Shown: positions 16,599-25,834, counted from the first letter of the stretch. The stretch: 64,000 nucleotides of DNA from Cellulosilyticum lentocellum DSM 5427 (GCF_000178835.2 NC_015275.1:2191001-2255000), one strand, 5' to 3'. Numbers and translations are program-made. The notes: a model not told the origin generated them from the letters alone.

Positions 16599-17810
16599 AT
16601 GAATATTTTAGATTTGTTTCAGGGGATTGCTACCTTATTGGAACAAGACCCTGCAGTGGCAATCATGAGGATAGTGCTTATTGGTGTGGGATTGCTTATT
16701 TTTTATTTAGGCGCCAAAGGAACATTAGAGCCACTGGTTATGGTACCAATGGGATTGGGCATGTCTGCAGTAAATGCAGGAGTTCTTTTTTTATCACCAG
16801 GGCAAACAGGAACTATTTTTATGGATCCGATTATGTCAGATACAGATGGTTTGATGCAAATCTTGCAAATTGATTTCTTACAACCTATTTATACTTTTAT
16901 GTTTAGTAATGGGCTAATTGCATGTTTAGTTTTTATGGGAATAGGCGTTATCACAGATGTAGGCTTCTTACTTGCTAATCCTTTTACAAGCATGTTTATT
17001 GCCATGTGTGCAGAGTTAGGTACAGTAGCTACTTTTCCTATTGCTAAATGTTTTGGGCTTACCAATGGAGAAGCAGCTGCTATTGCTATGGTAGGTGGAG
17101 CAGATGGTCCCATGGTCTTATATACTTCCCTAACTTTGGCTAAAGATTTATTTGTACCCATTACTATAGTGGCTTATCTTTACTTAAGCCTTACATATGG
17201 AGGTTATCCGTACTTAGTACGACTACTTATTCCTAAAGAATTAAGGGGAATTGCTATTCAGCCACCTAAGGTGCCGAAGAAAACCATTACCAAGAAGCAA
17301 AAACTTACATTTGCTATTGTAACAAATACTGTTTTATGTTTACTCTTTCCAGTAGCAGCACCTTTATTTTTAAGCTTTTTCTTAGGAGTTGTTATTAGAG
17401 AAGTAGGGCTCGATAAATATGTGAAATTAATTGAAAATGGCTTTTTATATGGCGGAACATTTTTCCTAGGTTTACTTCTAGGCGTATTGTGTGAAGCAAG
17501 TACACTTCTTAATCCTAAAGTACTTATTTTACTTGTTTTGGGAATGGTTGCCTTATTACTTTCTGCTATTGGAGGAATTATTGGAGGCTATATTGTGTAT
17601 TGGATCAGTAAGAAGAACTTTAACCCTACTATAGGAATAGCGGGTGTTTCATGTGTACCTTCAACCGCCAAAATAGCTCAGAAAGAAGTAAGTAAAGTAA
17701 ATAAGTATAGTTTCATTATCCAGTATGCTATGGGTGCTAATATTTGTGGTGTTATTACAACTGCTATTTTAACAGGTATATATGTTACTATTATTCCTTT
17801 GTTAAAATAA
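16599..17810 (+). CDS. oadB: Sodium-translocating decarboxylase beta subunit (OadB/GcdB/MadB type)
   Basis: Integral membrane carboxy-lyase subunit of 403 residues that couples decarboxylation of carboxybiotin to Na+ export. Family motifs: an N-terminal amphipathic part, GVITDVGFLLANP, MVGGADGPMVLYTS with the functional aspartate D169 (position of D203 in OadB), and the C-terminal GVSCVPSTAKIAQK. Length fits OadB and GcdB. No carboxyltransferase (alpha) or biotin carrier gene is in the window, so the pump must use partners encoded elsewhere. It is flanked by one-helix microproteins and controlled probably by the divergent LysR protein. Confidence 0.9.
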   Translation: MNILDLFQGIATLLEQDPAVAIMRIVLIGVGLLIFYLGAKGTLEPLVMVPMGLGMSAVNAGVLFLSPGQTGTIFMDPIMSDTDGLMQILQIDFLQPIYTFMFSNGLIACLVFMGIGVITDVGFLLANPFTSMFIAMCAELGTVATFPIAKCFGLTNGEAAAIAMVGGADGPMVLYTSLTLAKDLFVPITIVAYLYLSLTYGGYPYLVRLLIPKELRGIAIQPPKVPKKTITKKQKLTFAIVTNTVLCLLFPVAAPLFLSFFLGVVIREVGLDKYVKLIENGFLYGGTFFLGLLLGVLCEASTLLNPKVLILLVLGMVALLLSAIGGIIGGYIVYWISKKNFNPTIGIAGVSCVPSTAKIAQKEVSKVNKYSFIIQYAMGANICGVITTAILTGIYVTIIPLLK

Positions 17811-17917
17811 GAAAAAATATTTTGCTATTCTTAACAGTTTCTTTATGATGTTTAGAGGTATGATTTAGGTAGAAGATGTATTCATTTGAGATCATAAAGG
17901 GAATTGAGGGGGATAAA

Positions 17918-18031
17918 ATGTTAGGTATTATGGCTTTTATAGGATTTTCAGTTGCATTTACGTTGCTATTATGGTTTTCGAGTGCTTTAATAGATTGGAT
18001 TGGAGAAGGCTTATCTAAAAGTAAAGAGTAG
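17918..18031 (+). CDS. 37-residue single-helix microprotein after the OadB-type gene
   Basis: GAGGGGG precedes the ATG. The product has one hydrophobic helix (about residues 4-26, MAFIGFSVAFTLLLW) and the tail EGLSKSKE. It lies 107 bp after the pump gene and before the operon terminator, so it belongs to the same transcript or to a small one of its own. It does not resemble the two upstream microproteins in sequence, only in build. Function unknown. Confidence 0.55.
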   Translation: MLGIMAFIGFSVAFTLLLWFSSALIDWIGEGLSKSKE

Positions 18032-18075
18032 AAATGAAAGAGAGCTTACATTATTTTAAGTAAAAATAGACAGTC

Positions 18076-18117
18076 AAATGAGCTATTGCAAATACTTTGT
18101 TTTGCAATAGCTCATTT
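18076..18117 (+). terminator. Terminator of the OadB-type operon
   Basis: A perfect 17-bp stem (18076-18092 with 18101-18117), an 8-nt loop, and T-rich 3' arm. Confidence 0.9.
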
Positions 18118-18223
18118 TTGCTTTTTCTTAGTGAATTTTAATTTTATTATAATCTTGTACTTATCATATCTAAAAATAAACTATGCTATGATGAATTTAT
18201 CTAGATAAAAAAGAAGGGTGAAG

Positions 18224-18442
18224 ATGATGGGCATTTTATTTTGGTTGATAGCACTACCATTTATTTTGATTGGGGGAATATTAGGATTCGTATTTAAATT
18301 AACAGGAAAACTTCTCACTATTAGTTTAGGGAGTATCATTCTTATATTAGGTATTATTTTATGTTTAACGTTGATAGCATTACCAATAGGTATAGTGTTT
18401 TGTTTATTAGGAGCAGGTATGGTTTTTAAGGGTATATTTTAA
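18224..18442 (+). CDS. Small hydrophobic membrane protein
   Basis: Seventy-two residues, two hydrophobic hairpin segments (about 3-25 and 33-66) and almost no charged residues. Glycine- and isoleucine-rich, ending GMVFKGIF. No family recognised. The ATG at 18224 is favoured by the spacing from AGAAGGG; 18227 is possible. It stands between two terminated units, 75 bp ahead of the next small gene. Small membrane proteins of this kind are common in clostridia without known role. Confidence 0.6.
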   Translation: MMGILFWLIALPFILIGGILGFVFKLTGKLLTISLGSIILILGIILCLTLIALPIGIVFCLLGAGMVFKGIF

Positions 18443-18517
18443 CTACTACTTGTCAAGCATATCAATTTATATTACTCTTAGGAAGTAAATGATGCATCAA
18501 GTAGAAGGAGAATGAAG

Positions 18518-18772
18518 ATGAAAGCATTATACAATCACATTGAATCGTGTATTAAAGCGTCTGGTTACATGGGACCAATAAGTGGAGAAGAAGTCTATGA
18601 AGATATTTGTGAAGAAATAGAAGATAAAGAAGATGGAAGTTATATTTTTATGTGTAAAAAAGAAGACCAAATTTTCTTTGAATATAAGATTGATGTGATG
18701 GAGGATGAGTTTAATCTAGGTTACCTGATTATTCATACACCTAAACAAAAATATGAAATTCAATTTGATTAA
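18518..18772 (+). CDS. Hypothetical acidic protein
   Basis: Soluble, strongly acidic protein of 84 residues (MKALYNHIESCIKASGYMG at the start, DICEEIEDKEDG in the middle). It looks like a small alpha/beta domain ending with beta strands (GYLIIHTP, YEIQFD). No family is recognised. The ATG at 18518 has AAGGAG 7 nt upstream, whereas 18512 is too close to it. The ferredoxin gene follows after 21 bp, so the two are probably co-transcribed and this protein might be a ferredoxin partner (inference). Confidence 0.65.
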   Translation: MKALYNHIESCIKASGYMGPISGEEVYEDICEEIEDKEDGSYIFMCKKEDQIFFEYKIDVMEDEFNLGYLIIHTPKQKYEIQFD

Positions 18773-18793
18773 TCAAGAGAGCATAGTGTATTA

Positions 18794-18991
18794 ATGAAGA
18801 AAGAAAATCAACAAATAAGCTATGTGATTGATAAAGCATGTATAGCTTGTGGTGCATGTAAGGTGGTTTGTCCAAAACACTGTATTAGTAAAGGATTGCC
18901 TCATGTTATTAATCAGGAGCAATGTATACGATGTGGCAAATGTGTAACAAGGTGTTGGAGAAATCTTATTAAACGACAATCGCTAAAGTAA
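18794..18991 (+). CDS. Small 2[4Fe-4S] ferredoxin
   Basis: Electron carrier of 65 residues with two cysteine sets: CIACGACKVVCP (C16, C19, C22, C26) and CIRCGKCVTRCW (C44, C47, C50, C54). In the second set the usual proline after the last cysteine is a tryptophan, and the C-terminus is basic (RNLIKRQSLK). An extra C30 is present. It sits behind a small acidic protein. The ribosome site is weak (AGAGAG), so translation may depend on the upstream gene. Confidence 0.88.
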   Translation: MKKENQQISYVIDKACIACGACKVVCPKHCISKGLPHVINQEQCIRCGKCVTRCWRNLIKRQSLK

Positions 18992-19015
18992 AAGCAGATG
19001 ATTAATAGAACAACA

Positions 19016-19062
19016 AAAAAGCTGATTCTACAGAGAAATTAAGGATGTAGAATCAGCTTTTT
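19016..19062. terminator. Bidirectional terminator
   Basis: A perfect 17-bp stem, 19016-19032 with 19046-19062, with A5 and T5 ends, between the ferredoxin gene and the convergent lysozyme-like gene. Confidence 0.92.
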
Positions 19063-19078
19063 ATAGTGGATTGTATTT

Positions 19079-20182
19079 TTAATGAATAGGTTCTAGTATG
19101 GCTACCTTTTCTAATTGGTTAAGTAAAGCAGTAACGCCTTTATACCAATTTGGGTCTTCAGCATAATTTTGATTAAGCCACATAATCGGATCAGCATCCT
19201 CAGGACAGCCCTTACTTAAATTAATGATGGTGCGAGCTGCGATACGGGAAGAGTCTTCGATAGAGGTATTGTAAGTTTTCCAACTCCCATAGACATTAAA
19301 AGGATTACTAGCTATTTCTAAAGCATTAGTATGATGCTTAGGAACGAAGCCTTGTTCTTGACCTGTAATAGCAAAGAGTAAAAGTGGATTAATATTAAAG
19401 TCCTTAGCAGTAGCAATAATCTGGTTGAAATAAGGTTCTTCAGATAATAGGGAATTACGTTCTTTTAACCAATCTTGCAGCGCACTTTTATTTACCTCTT
19501 TATACTGAAGGTGTTTTTGTAAATGATTAGATTTTTCGATTAAGGTAATGGAAATAGGTAACTCGGTTGTTTCTAGAGAAAATGCTTCAAGAGTAGCCAG
19601 TGGTAAAGAAACAGTTTTGCTTTTGGTATGAGTATAACTCGTAATGCTTATAAGGCTTATAATGCCTATAAAAAGCCCTAGTAGGATATAATAAAGCCAC
19701 TCATTAGTTATAAAGTTAAGTTTAGTAGACATGGGGAAATCAGGTATGAGTGGTAAAGCAGCTTGTTCTAAGGCTAGAGGTATAGCAGCTGAAGGATTGA
19801 TAAGATGGCTTAAGGAAGACACATCCTTAGGTGTAAGCTGTTTAGGTTGATGTGTATTAAGCCAATTCGTAAAAGCAGTTAGTGTTTCTCCTTCAGTAAG
19901 TTTTAAGTCAATGCAAGTTTTGCAGACATCATACGCATTAATAGCAAACTCTTCTTTTTGTACAGCTTCATTAAGTAAAGACATTTTAATATTCTTTTGC
20001 TGTTCTACGCTAAAAGGAAAAAGAATATGGTCAATGACTTGATGCACATTTTTAGCAAAAATAATAGCACGTTCCTCAGTCGAGTACATAGGATATTTCG
20101 CTTTAATTGTTGATTGAAGTTGATGGATTTGATAAGAGGATAAAATTTGATTCTTTTTCAAATCATCTAAAATAGCTTGCAT
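19079..20182 (-). CDS. Membrane-anchored lysozyme-like (glucosaminidase-type) protein
   Basis: A 367-residue protein with an N-terminal cytosolic helical part (1-160), a single membrane helix around residues 164-184 (WLYYILLGLFIGIISLISI) and an extracellular C-terminal domain. The latter (about 255-355) reads INPLLLFAITGQEQGF, then ASNPFNVYGSW and AARTIINLSKG, matching the lysozyme-like fold of bacterial N-acetylglucosaminidases with E as likely acid. A cell-wall cleaving or muropeptide-trimming role is inferred. The N-terminal part has no recognised domain. AAAGGTGA precedes the ATG. Monocistronic. Confidence 0.7.
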   Translation of the reverse strand: MQAILDDLKKNQILSSYQIHQLQSTIKAKYPMYSTEERAIIFAKNVHQVIDHILFPFSVEQQKNIKMSLLNEAVQKEEFAINAYDVCKTCIDLKLTEGETLTAFTNWLNTHQPKQLTPKDVSSLSHLINPSAAIPLALEQAALPLIPDFPMSTKLNFITNEWLYYILLGLFIGIISLISITSYTHTKSKTVSLPLATLEAFSLETTELPISITLIEKSNHLQKHLQYKEVNKSALQDWLKERNSLLSEEPYFNQIIATAKDFNINPLLLFAITGQEQGFVPKHHTNALEIASNPFNVYGSWKTYNTSIEDSSRIAARTIINLSKGCPEDADPIMWLNQNYAEDPNWYKGVTALLNQLEKVAILEPIH

Positions 20183-20421
20183 ATATTCACCTTTATCTTT
20201 TGAAATAATAAATAACTAAATAGATTACATTCAAACACGATGTTAATATAGCTCAGATACTTAAATAATATTCTAGCATAAATTAGTAAAAAATTAAACT
20301 TCTTAAAAAAAGATAGATAAAGACCTTGAAAATCCTAAATGTCTTAAAAATATTGATAACTACCAAAAAATAAATTATAATAATAAATAAGAAGTGATTA
20401 TATAGAAAAAGAGGTAGCGTT

Positions 20422-21060
20422 ATGAAAATTGCATTAATTAATGAAAATAGTCAAGCCACGAAAAATAGTTTAATCTGTGAGACACTTAGAAAAGTAGTGG
20501 AACCAATGGGACATAAAGTATTTAACTATGGTATGTATTCAGCAGAGGATGTACACCAACTTACATATGTACAAGCTGGTCTATTAACAGCTATTTTAAT
20601 TAACTCAAAAGCAGCAGACTTTGTTGTAACAGGTTGTGGAACAGGTTCAGGTGCAATGCTTGCTGCTAACTCTTTCCCAAATGTTTTATGTGGCCTTATC
20701 GTAGATCCATCAGATGCCTATATGTTTGGGCAAATCAATGATGGTAATGCCATTGCCATGCCTTATGCAAAAGGATTTGGTTGGGGAGCAGAACTTAATC
20801 TTCAATACATATTTGAAAAATTATTTGAAGGAGAGCGTGGACTTGGTTATCCAAGAGAGCGTGCTGTACCAGAACAACGTAATAAAAGAATTTTAGATGA
20901 TGTAAAAAAAGTAACTCATGTAGATATGCTAACTATTCTTCATAATATTGATCAAGAGTTCTTAAAACAAACAATAAGCGGAGAAAGATTCCAAGAATAT
21001 TTCTTTGCAAATTGTCAAGATGAAGCTATTGCAACTTATTTAAAAGCGATTTTAGCTTAA
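20422..21060 (+). CDS. RpiB/LacA/LacB-family sugar-phosphate isomerase
   Basis: Soluble isomerase of 212 residues. The core carries the RpiB signature around the catalytic cysteine, VVTGCGTGSGAMLAAN (C72), followed by the phosphate-contact region. It is about 60 residues longer than classical RpiB (near 150), with an added C-terminal helical region. This fits the longer clostridial subgroup annotated for aldose/ketose phosphate interconversion; ribose-5-phosphate is not certain as substrate. AGAGGT precedes the ATG. It is monocistronic, ending at a strong terminator. Confidence 0.85.
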   Translation: MKIALINENSQATKNSLICETLRKVVEPMGHKVFNYGMYSAEDVHQLTYVQAGLLTAILINSKAADFVVTGCGTGSGAMLAANSFPNVLCGLIVDPSDAYMFGQINDGNAIAMPYAKGFGWGAELNLQYIFEKLFEGERGLGYPRERAVPEQRNKRILDDVKKVTHVDMLTILHNIDQEFLKQTISGERFQEYFFANCQDEAIATYLKAILA

Positions 21061-21065
21061 TAGTT

Positions 21066-21109
21066 AAAAAGCCATTTGGTAAGTATAAAAACCTATCAAA
21101 TGGCTTTTT
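21066..21109 (+). terminator. Terminator after the isomerase gene
   Basis: A 13-bp perfect stem (21066-21078 with 21097-21109) ending in T5. Confidence 0.9.
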
Positions 21110-21229
21110 GTTATAGGTCTATTTTGTGAGGGTTTTCACAAGGTGGCATAAATGAACATCCACTAGAATATGTATAAAAGTGTGCCAGTAGAAAAACTGG
21201 TTAGATAGTATACATAAGGTGGGAACAAT

Positions 21230-22030
21230 ATGGGGATTTGGTATAAAGGAAATTTGAATCAAGCTGTTAATAGACGCGAATTAGAAGGTCATATTTACTA
21301 TATTAGAGGAACTATTAAAGTGGAAGAGCAGTGCTATGAGCGTTATGGTATTCAAACACATTTTATTGAAGAAGGTGAAGACTATCTGACGTTAATTGAA
21401 AAATATGTATTACCTCTTTATCAGATAGGTGATATTTTATCAATTAGCGAGAAAGTAATTGCAATGTGCCAAAAAAGAACTGCTAGAAAGGAAAATGTGA
21501 AATTAAGTTTTTGGGCTAAATTTTTATCACGTTTTGCTGCAAAAAGTAAGAATGGCGTAGGGATGAGCGAACCTTATAAATTGCAACTTGCTATACAATT
21601 AAAGGGGCTACCTTTGGTTTTATGGGCAAGTATTTGTAGTGCTATTGGCAAGATTTTTAAAAGACGAGGCATATTCTATCAAATCCTAGGAAAAGAAGTA
21701 GCGGGAATCGATGGTTTTTATGAGCATTCTACCTTTGAAAGGTATCACCATTTAGCAGTACTTAGCCCTAAAAATCCTAATGGTGTATGTGAAATGATTT
21801 ACGAACGCTTTAGCTTAAGTACATTAATAGCTGATGCTAACGATATAGCCATTGAGATATTGGGTGTTTCTCCTGATTTAAAGGGAAAAGAAGAGTGGAT
21901 AAAAGGTCTACTACAAGATAATCCGGCTGGTCAGGATGATGAGTGTACACCTTTTGTATTAATTAGGCTGATCAAAGAAACAGAAGCAGAGCCCTATATA
22001 CCTATAACACCCATTGCTTGTCCCCATTAA
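21230..22030 (+). CDS. CofE-like (F420-0:gamma-glutamyl ligase domain) protein
   Basis: A 266-residue protein with the fold of coenzyme F420-0:L-glutamate ligase. Visible: IEKYVLPLYQIGDILSISEK (family: GD.LVISEKVV), and near the C-terminus LIADANDIAIEILGVS, the family's DANDLG(V) motif. Firmicutes of this type do not make F420, so the protein probably ligates glutamate or another amino acid to a different acceptor. The N-terminal 20 residues and the basic stretch at 85-115 are extra. AAGGTGGG precedes the ATG. Monocistronic. Confidence 0.75.
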   Translation: MGIWYKGNLNQAVNRRELEGHIYYIRGTIKVEEQCYERYGIQTHFIEEGEDYLTLIEKYVLPLYQIGDILSISEKVIAMCQKRTARKENVKLSFWAKFLSRFAAKSKNGVGMSEPYKLQLAIQLKGLPLVLWASICSAIGKIFKRRGIFYQILGKEVAGIDGFYEHSTFERYHHLAVLSPKNPNGVCEMIYERFSLSTLIADANDIAIEILGVSPDLKGKEEWIKGLLQDNPAGQDDECTPFVLIRLIKETEAEPYIPITPIACPH

Positions 22031-22066
22031 TGACTTTTAAAAAACAATACCATTGGAAGTTAAATG

Positions 22067-22111
22067 AAAAAATGCTAGGAGCTAAAATAAAGTTAGCACC
22101 TAGCATTTTTT
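22067..22111. terminator. Bidirectional terminator
   Basis: Outer 13-bp perfect stem (22067-22079 with 22099-22111), inner 5-bp stem, A6 and T6 ends. Placed between the convergent CofE-like and prfC genes. Confidence 0.9.
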
Positions 22112-22113
22112 GC

Positions 22114-23724
22114 TTATTCCACAGGTTTTAAATGTGTTTCTCTTAAAATAACTTGAGGATTACGTTCTTGAATTTGGCGAATAGACCATTCGAATTCACA
22201 AAGTAAAACTGGTTCCCCTTCAGGTGTTTCTACTAGAGTAGAGTCCATAGAGCCCTTAAAGGTATCATAATTAAAGTCATTTGCTTCAATCCAACGGATA
22301 AAGCGATAAGGTAAACGTGTCATACGAATCTCTACACCATATTCATTTTTAAGACGATATTCTAATACTTCAAATTGAAGAACCCCTACAACTCCTACAA
22401 TAACTTCTTCTGTTCCAGTTAAGTGAGGTCTAAAGACCTGAATAGAACCTTCTTCAGCTAGTTGTAGTATTCCTTTTAAGAATTGCTTTCTCTTAAGGGC
22501 ATTCACAGTAGAAATGCGCATAAAGTGTTCTGGAGCAAATTGAGGAATGCCTTCAAAGTAAAGTTTAATATTATCACTGCATAAGGTATCTCCAATATTA
22601 AAGATACCAGGATCATGAATACCAATAATATCGCCTGGATAAGCCACATCAACTGTAGCACGGTCTTGAGCTAAAAATTGCTGTGGTTGTGCTAATTTCA
22701 CTTTTTTACCCTTTTGTACATGATTGACCATCATTCCTTTTTCGAATACACCGGAACAAATACGAAGAAAAGCAATACGGTCACGGTGAGCAGGATTCAT
22801 ATTAGCTTGAATTTTAAAGATAAATCCTGAAAAATAAGGTGCTGTTGTAGCAATAGGGCCTAAATTACTTTGGCGAGGTTGAGGTGGTGTCGTAATGTCT
22901 AGGAAAGCCTCAAGGAAAGGTTCTACACCAAAGTTTGTTAACGCACTACCAAAGAATACAGGGGTTAATTCACCATTTAAGATTTTTTCTAGATCATAAT
23001 CATCTCCGGCCATATCTAAAAGCTCAATATCTTCAAGTAGTTTATCATGAAGGTATTCACCTAGTAATTCCCTAAACTTTGGATCAGCTACATCACCTGT
23101 AACGGAGTCAACAATAGCTTCACCGTGCTTGCCTTCATCAAAAAGTTCAATCTGACTTTTACGGCGGTTGTAAACACCTTTAAATTCTTTACCACTACCA
23201 ATAGGCCAATCCATTGGATAAGAACGAATACCAAGGACATTTTCAAGTTCCTCCATGAGCTCAAAAGGATCTTTACCATGTGCATCCATTTTATTAATAA
23301 AAGTAAAAATAGGAATACCACGCATTTTACAAACTTTAAAAAGTTTTTTGGTTTGTTCTTCAACACCTTTTGCCGCATCAATAACCATGACAGCGCTATC
23401 TGCTGCTACTAAAGTACGATAAGTATCTTCACTAAAGTCTTGATGCCCAGGGGTATCAAGAATATTAATACAGAAATTATTATAATTAAATTGAAGGACG
23501 CTGGAGGTAACAGAGATTCCTCTTTGTTTTTCAATTTCCATCCAGTCAGATACCGCATGTTTTTGAGAACGTCTAGATTTAACAGAACCAGCTTCACGTA
23601 TAGCCCCTCCATAAAGAAGGAACTTTTCTGTTAGAGTGGTTTTACCAGCATCTGGGTGAGAGATGATAGCAAAGGTTCGACGTCTTTGTATTTCAGGGGT
23701 CGTATTGACGTTTTCTAATGACAT
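22114..23724 (-). CDS. prfC: Peptide chain release factor 3
   Basis: GTPase of 536 residues that recycles RF1/RF2 from the ribosome after peptide release. G1 is SHPDAGKTT, G2 region RGISVTSSV, G3 DTPGHQDF, G4 NKMD; the RF3-specific segments GGAIREAGSVKSRR and DWMEIEKQRG follow at once after G1. Length and domains match standard RF3. AAGGATGG precedes the ATG. Monocistronic. Confidence 0.98.
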   Translation of the reverse strand: MSLENVNTTPEIQRRRTFAIISHPDAGKTTLTEKFLLYGGAIREAGSVKSRRSQKHAVSDWMEIEKQRGISVTSSVLQFNYNNFCINILDTPGHQDFSEDTYRTLVAADSAVMVIDAAKGVEEQTKKLFKVCKMRGIPIFTFINKMDAHGKDPFELMEELENVLGIRSYPMDWPIGSGKEFKGVYNRRKSQIELFDEGKHGEAIVDSVTGDVADPKFRELLGEYLHDKLLEDIELLDMAGDDYDLEKILNGELTPVFFGSALTNFGVEPFLEAFLDITTPPQPRQSNLGPIATTAPYFSGFIFKIQANMNPAHRDRIAFLRICSGVFEKGMMVNHVQKGKKVKLAQPQQFLAQDRATVDVAYPGDIIGIHDPGIFNIGDTLCSDNIKLYFEGIPQFAPEHFMRISTVNALKRKQFLKGILQLAEEGSIQVFRPHLTGTEEVIVGVVGVLQFEVLEYRLKNEYGVEIRMTRLPYRFIRWIEANDFNYDTFKGSMDSTLVETPEGEPVLLCEFEWSIRQIQERNPQVILRETHLKPVE

Positions 23725-23905
23725 ATAAAACCATCCTTATTTCTCATTTTTTTAATCATAAGTACAACATATAATTATCATGCCCAACAACTATAAAAGT
23801 CAAGTATAAATTATGCTATTTCCTTTGAAATAGACATTTTGTATAAATGCTTTTAAATGAGAAATAATAAAACCATTAATGAAAAAGGGAAAAAGAGGGA
23901 TGCAT

Positions 23906-25090
23906 ATGATTTTAATTATTAATGGTAAGATTTTAACCATGACAGGTAAGATTTATGAAAAGGGTAGTATTCTTATAAAGGGCAGAAAGATTGCCCAGGT
24001 GGCGGAATATATTAAGCCAACAGAAGACATGCAGATTATAGATGTACAAGGTGCATGGGTGATGCCTGGTATTATAGAGGCACACTGCCACCTAGGGATT
24101 ACAGAAGAAAAAAAGGGTGTCGAAGGAGATGATTGTAACGAAACAACGGATCCTGTTACCCCTTATTTAAGAGCTATAGATGGGATTAATACTTTAGATG
24201 CAGCTTTTGATGAAGCAGTACGTGCTGGCATTACTTCTGCTATGATTGGGCCTGGAAGTGCTAATGTAGTAGGTGGACAATTTGTTTTTATGAAAACAAA
24301 AGGAAGAGTTATTGATGAAATGACTTTATTAGAACCAGCAGCTATGAAAGTAGCTTTTGGAGAAAACACAAAACGTGTTTATAGTGGGCAAAAAAAGATG
24401 CCAGCTACCCGTATGGCTATAGCAAGCCTTTTAAGAGAAGCCTTGTTTAAAGCAGTTCAGTATAAAGAAAAGAAAGAAAAGGCCTTACAAAAAGGAGAGG
24501 CCTTTGAAGAAGATTTTAAGCTGGAGTCTTGGCTTCCAGTGCTAGACAAGAAAATACCGTTAAAAGCTCATGTACATCGTACAGATGATATTTTAACGGC
24601 AGTACGTATTGCAAAGGAATATGGTTTGAGAATGACCTTAGACCATTGTAGTGAGGGATACCTGATACCAGAAGAACTCAAACGTTTTGGTTTTCCAGCC
24701 ATTGTAGGGCCGGCATTAGCTTCACGAAATAAAATTGAAGTCCAAAATGTAAGTTTTAAAACTCCAGGTATTTTATACAAAGCCGGCATTAAAATAGCCA
24801 TTACTACAGACCATCCAGTTACACCTATTCAGTATTTAGCTAAATGTGCTGGTTTCGCAGCTAGAGATGGTTTAGGGGTGGAAGCTGGTCTGAAAGCCAT
24901 TACGATTAGCGCAGCAGAAATTTGTGGTGTTGCAGATCGGGTAGGAAGTTTAGAACCTGGTAAAGATGCAGATATTGCTATTTTTAACGATAACCCAATG
25001 CAGACCCTAACCCATACTCTATATACGTTTATTAATGGAGAAATAGCATATAGTCATGAGCATGTGCATACTGAGAAAGAAGTATATTAA
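23906..25090 (+). CDS. Metal-dependent amidohydrolase (imidazolonepropionase-like group)
   Basis: Amidohydrolase-superfamily enzyme of 394 residues. The N-terminal beta domain leads into GIIEAHCHLGI, with metal ligands H60 and H62; then KAHVHRTDD, LDHCSEG, and TTDHPVTP, giving the further His ligands and the catalytic Asp. The C-terminal GSLEPGKDADIAIFN closes the composite beta domain as in imidazolonepropionase and related hydrolases. Substrate unknown. The start at 23906 is chosen for AGAGGG 6 nt upstream. Its stop codon overlaps the stop of the convergent zinc-ribbon gene by three bases. Confidence 0.88.
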   Translation: MILIINGKILTMTGKIYEKGSILIKGRKIAQVAEYIKPTEDMQIIDVQGAWVMPGIIEAHCHLGITEEKKGVEGDDCNETTDPVTPYLRAIDGINTLDAAFDEAVRAGITSAMIGPGSANVVGGQFVFMKTKGRVIDEMTLLEPAAMKVAFGENTKRVYSGQKKMPATRMAIASLLREALFKAVQYKEKKEKALQKGEAFEEDFKLESWLPVLDKKIPLKAHVHRTDDILTAVRIAKEYGLRMTLDHCSEGYLIPEELKRFGFPAIVGPALASRNKIEVQNVSFKTPGILYKAGIKIAITTDHPVTPIQYLAKCAGFAARDGLGVEAGLKAITISAAEICGVADRVGSLEPGKDADIAIFNDNPMQTLTHTLYTFINGEIAYSHEHVHTEKEVY

Positions 25091-25491
25091 GTATGTTTAC
25101 GAAAGTCTGTATGACATTTAGGGCAAGTAATACAGATATTCCCCTTACCTTTAGGAACTCTTAAAGTCTGTTTACACTTAGGACATTTAAAAAAGCGATG
25201 AGTTTTACGTTCTTTTAGGTGTTTAAGGCTTAAGTTTATACGTTTTTGAATAGGTGTATAGAAACGTATAAATTTAAAGAGTTCTTGTTGACGTTTATAT
25301 TTGTTTTTAGAAAAAATTCTAAAATAACATAGAACTAAAGGAATAAGAGGTAAAAGTCTTAAAAGTGGTGAGTGAAAAGGCAGTGTAAACACCATTAATA
25401 TGAGGCAAAGTATGAGTAAAGCTAAAGAAAGCTGATCACCACCATATCTACCCTGCATCCATTTAGTAAAGCGTTCCTTAAAATGTTCCAT
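25087..25491 (-). CDS. Membrane protein with C-terminal zinc ribbon
   Basis: A 134-residue protein: a basic N-terminus, a hydrophobic double segment at about residues 22-58 (LALLILCLILMVF and LLPLIPLVLCYF), a highly basic middle and a zinc ribbon FKCPKCKQTLRVP ... ITCPKCHTDF at the end. Related clostridial proteins are annotated only as zinc-finger membrane proteins. The start at 25491 follows GAAGGAGG; the longer frame upstream has no ribosome site. Function unknown; a nucleic-acid or regulator contact at the membrane is conceivable. Confidence 0.75.
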   Translation of the reverse strand: MEHFKERFTKWMQGRYGGDQLSLALLILCLILMVFTLPFHSPLLRLLPLIPLVLCYFRIFSKNKYKRQQELFKFIRFYTPIQKRINLSLKHLKERKTHRFFKCPKCKQTLRVPKGKGNICITCPKCHTDFRKHT

Positions 25492-25564
25492 GAATAAGGC
25501 CTCCTTCAAAATCATTTTTATAAACTGATTATAAGAAAGAGGCATAAAGAAATGATATAGAAAT

Positions 25565-25663
25565 TCAATCAAAGACTGCACCTATTATTTGTTTAACAGA
25601 GACTTCTGATGTCTCAGTGGAATGCCCAAAAACTTCTATTTGTTCATGATCTAAGTGGGTCAT
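25565..25663 (-). CDS. Possible 32-residue ORF or gene remnant
   Basis: An open frame reads MTHLDHEQIEVFGHS ... IIGAVFD with protein-like composition and stays open eight codons further upstream, but I see no ribosome site. It could be a C-terminal remnant of a lost gene. The rest of the gap 25492-25834 holds no other recognisable element. Confidence 0.2.
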   Translation of the reverse strand: MTHLDHEQIEVFGHSTETSEVSVKQIIGAVFD

Positions 25664-25834
25664 ATTTAAAAGTTCTATTTTATCCCATTATAGAATTAGT
25701 TATAATGAAGGTAAATAATAGGACTAAGGCTTTAAATAAGGCCATTAGAATAGGAAAAGTAGCTATGAGATTTTAAAATAGGATATACTAATAAATAACG
25801 AGATGAAATTTAAAGGTAGGAGAGGAAAGTATAG

